Part shown: positions 14,683-15,253 of the stretch, in pieces
Layout: every line of letters starts with the position of its first letter
Numbering within the stretch: position 1 is the stretch's first letter
Assembly: GCA_013140405.1 (NCBI GenBank)
Contig: JABFSV010000495.1
Location: forward strand, 1-15,253
Source: Methyloglobulus sp.
GTDB taxonomy: Bacteria > Pseudomonadota > Gammaproteobacteria > Methylococcales > Methylomonadaceae
Length of the DNA stretch: 15,253 nt
Direction: 5' to 3'
Position numbers and translations under genes: made by a program
The notes under the pieces: model-generated
Told to the model about the DNA's origin: nothing
Database searches by the model: none
Seen by the model: only the letters and a program-made list of their open reading frames with translations

Positions 14683-14889
14683 ATGAAAACAACACTTAAT
14701 TTACCTGATGAGCTAATAAATGAAGCAATGCATACACTTAATATGAAAACGAAATCGGAAGTGGTTATCTATGCGTTGAGAGATTTGCTTAGACGAAAAA
14801 AAGTTGCATCCTTGAGGAATTACAAAGGGAAGATAGACTTGGAAATAGACCTGGATACACTCCGAAATCGCAATGCAAATCTTGGTTGA
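14683..14889 (+). CDS. vapB: VapB-family antitoxin
   Basis: The 68-aa protein has the short ribbon-helix-helix N-terminus of the VapB (DUF2191) family: MKTTLNLPDELINEAM, then TKSEVVIYALRDLLRRKK (residues 21-38). A C-terminal tail, GKIDLEIDLDTLR, would wrap and inhibit the toxin. The ATG at 14683 is chosen because TGGAGTGA lies just upstream and the RHH strand starts right there; an in-frame extension upstream would run through the palindromic repeat. It overlaps vapC by 17 bp. Such antitoxins, alone and with toxin, normally repress their own operon. Confidence 0.88.
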   Translation: MKTTLNLPDELINEAMHTLNMKTKSEVVIYALRDLLRRKKVASLRNYKGKIDLEIDLDTLRNRNANLG

Positions 14890-15253
14890 TACGTCAATTT
14901 GGATCGATTTTTTTAAAAAAGGGGAAAAATCTTTAAAGCTTGACGATTTGCTCGTGGATGATCGTGTTGTAATCAACGATATTATACTTGCTGAACTCAT
15001 TCCTGTATTACATTTGAAAAAACAATTCACAATAATTGATTTGCTTAAAAATGTTGTTTTTTATCCGCTTGCTATTGATTGGAATCAAATCATTGAATGG
15101 CAAACAATGTGCTTAAACTCAGGAATAAATGGCATAGGAATACCGGATTTACTTATAACCCAAAACGCAGTGCAAAATAACTTTCCCGTTTATTCGTTGG
15201 ACAAACACTTTCGTACGCTTTCAAAAATAAGCGGTTTACAACTATTTGAATAA
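14873..15253 (+). CDS. vapC: VapC-family toxin (PIN-domain ribonuclease)
   Basis: The 126-aa protein is a complete PIN-domain toxin. It shows the first acidic residue D6 in LVDTSIWIDFF, E41 in ILAELIPV, D92 in GIPDLLI and D110 in YSLDKHF, which together would bind the metal ion(s). VapC toxins are Mg- or Mn-dependent endoribonucleases that usually cut initiator tRNA, other tRNAs or rRNA when their antitoxin is degraded. The start overlaps the vapB end by 17 bp, a typical coupled arrangement. All four acidic positions are intact, so the toxin is probably active. The stop codon is the last three bases of the window. Confidence 0.9.
   Translation: MQILVDTSIWIDFFKKGEKSLKLDDLLVDDRVVINDIILAELIPVLHLKKQFTIIDLLKNVVFYPLAIDWNQIIEWQTMCLNSGINGIGIPDLLITQNAVQNNFPVYSLDKHFRTLSKISGLQLFE

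Overview
This window looks like a gammaproteobacterial chromosome of moderate G+C. HrpA, HemW, PpnP, Rpe and a QseB/QseC-type two-component pair are all of gammaproteobacterial type. A methanotroph or methylotroph relative (Methylococcales) would fit the protein style and the short dispersed palindromes, but nothing here proves it. No rRNA, tRNA, transposase, phage gene or CRISPR array was found.

Layout. A small secreted protein with its own terminator lies on the minus strand at the left edge (238-681). It diverges from a full-length DEAH-box RNA helicase, hrpA (956-4864). A 456-bp gene-free, AT-rich stretch follows (4865-5320). It carries three tightly packed DnaA boxes, a perfect IHF-consensus match and a perfect CRP-type palindrome. 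Next comes an overlapping gene pair: an FAD-dependent oxidoreductase resembling the MnmC1 domain (5321-6385) and a YtqB/MnmM-family methyltransferase (6345-6938). ppnP follows with its own promoter (7006-7320). An AT-rich island holds a multi-pass membrane protein of unknown function (7482-8219, minus), with a palindromic repeat at its 3' end. hemW (8562-9695, minus) diverges from a response regulator/histidine kinase operon (9869-12171). A fumarylacetoacetate-hydrolase-family gene (12350-13204, minus) diverges from rpe (13428-14102), with a perfect 23-bp inverted repeat between them. The right end is AT-rich accessory DNA: an unrecognised 127-aa protein, a second copy of the palindromic repeat, and a vapB/vapC toxin-antitoxin operon ending exactly at the window edge.

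How the genes fit together. The most interesting system is the oxidoreductase/methyltransferase pair. In E. coli the last two steps of (c)mnm5(s2)U34 formation in tRNA are carried out by the two-domain enzyme MnmC (FAD oxidase plus methyltransferase). Here an MnmC1-like oxidase and a methyltransferase of the unrelated MnmM family sit in one overlapping transcription unit, which suggests a split, mixed-origin MnmC replacement. The two-component operon also has unusual traits: a duplicated periplasmic sensor module in the kinase, a 15-residue acidic tail on the regulator, and a PmrA/QseB-like box in front of the operon.

Accessory material is concentrated at 7320-8560 and 14100-15253. Four dispersed hairpin elements of three types mark gene boundaries (7426-7485, 12212-12308, 13271-13325, 14566-14654).
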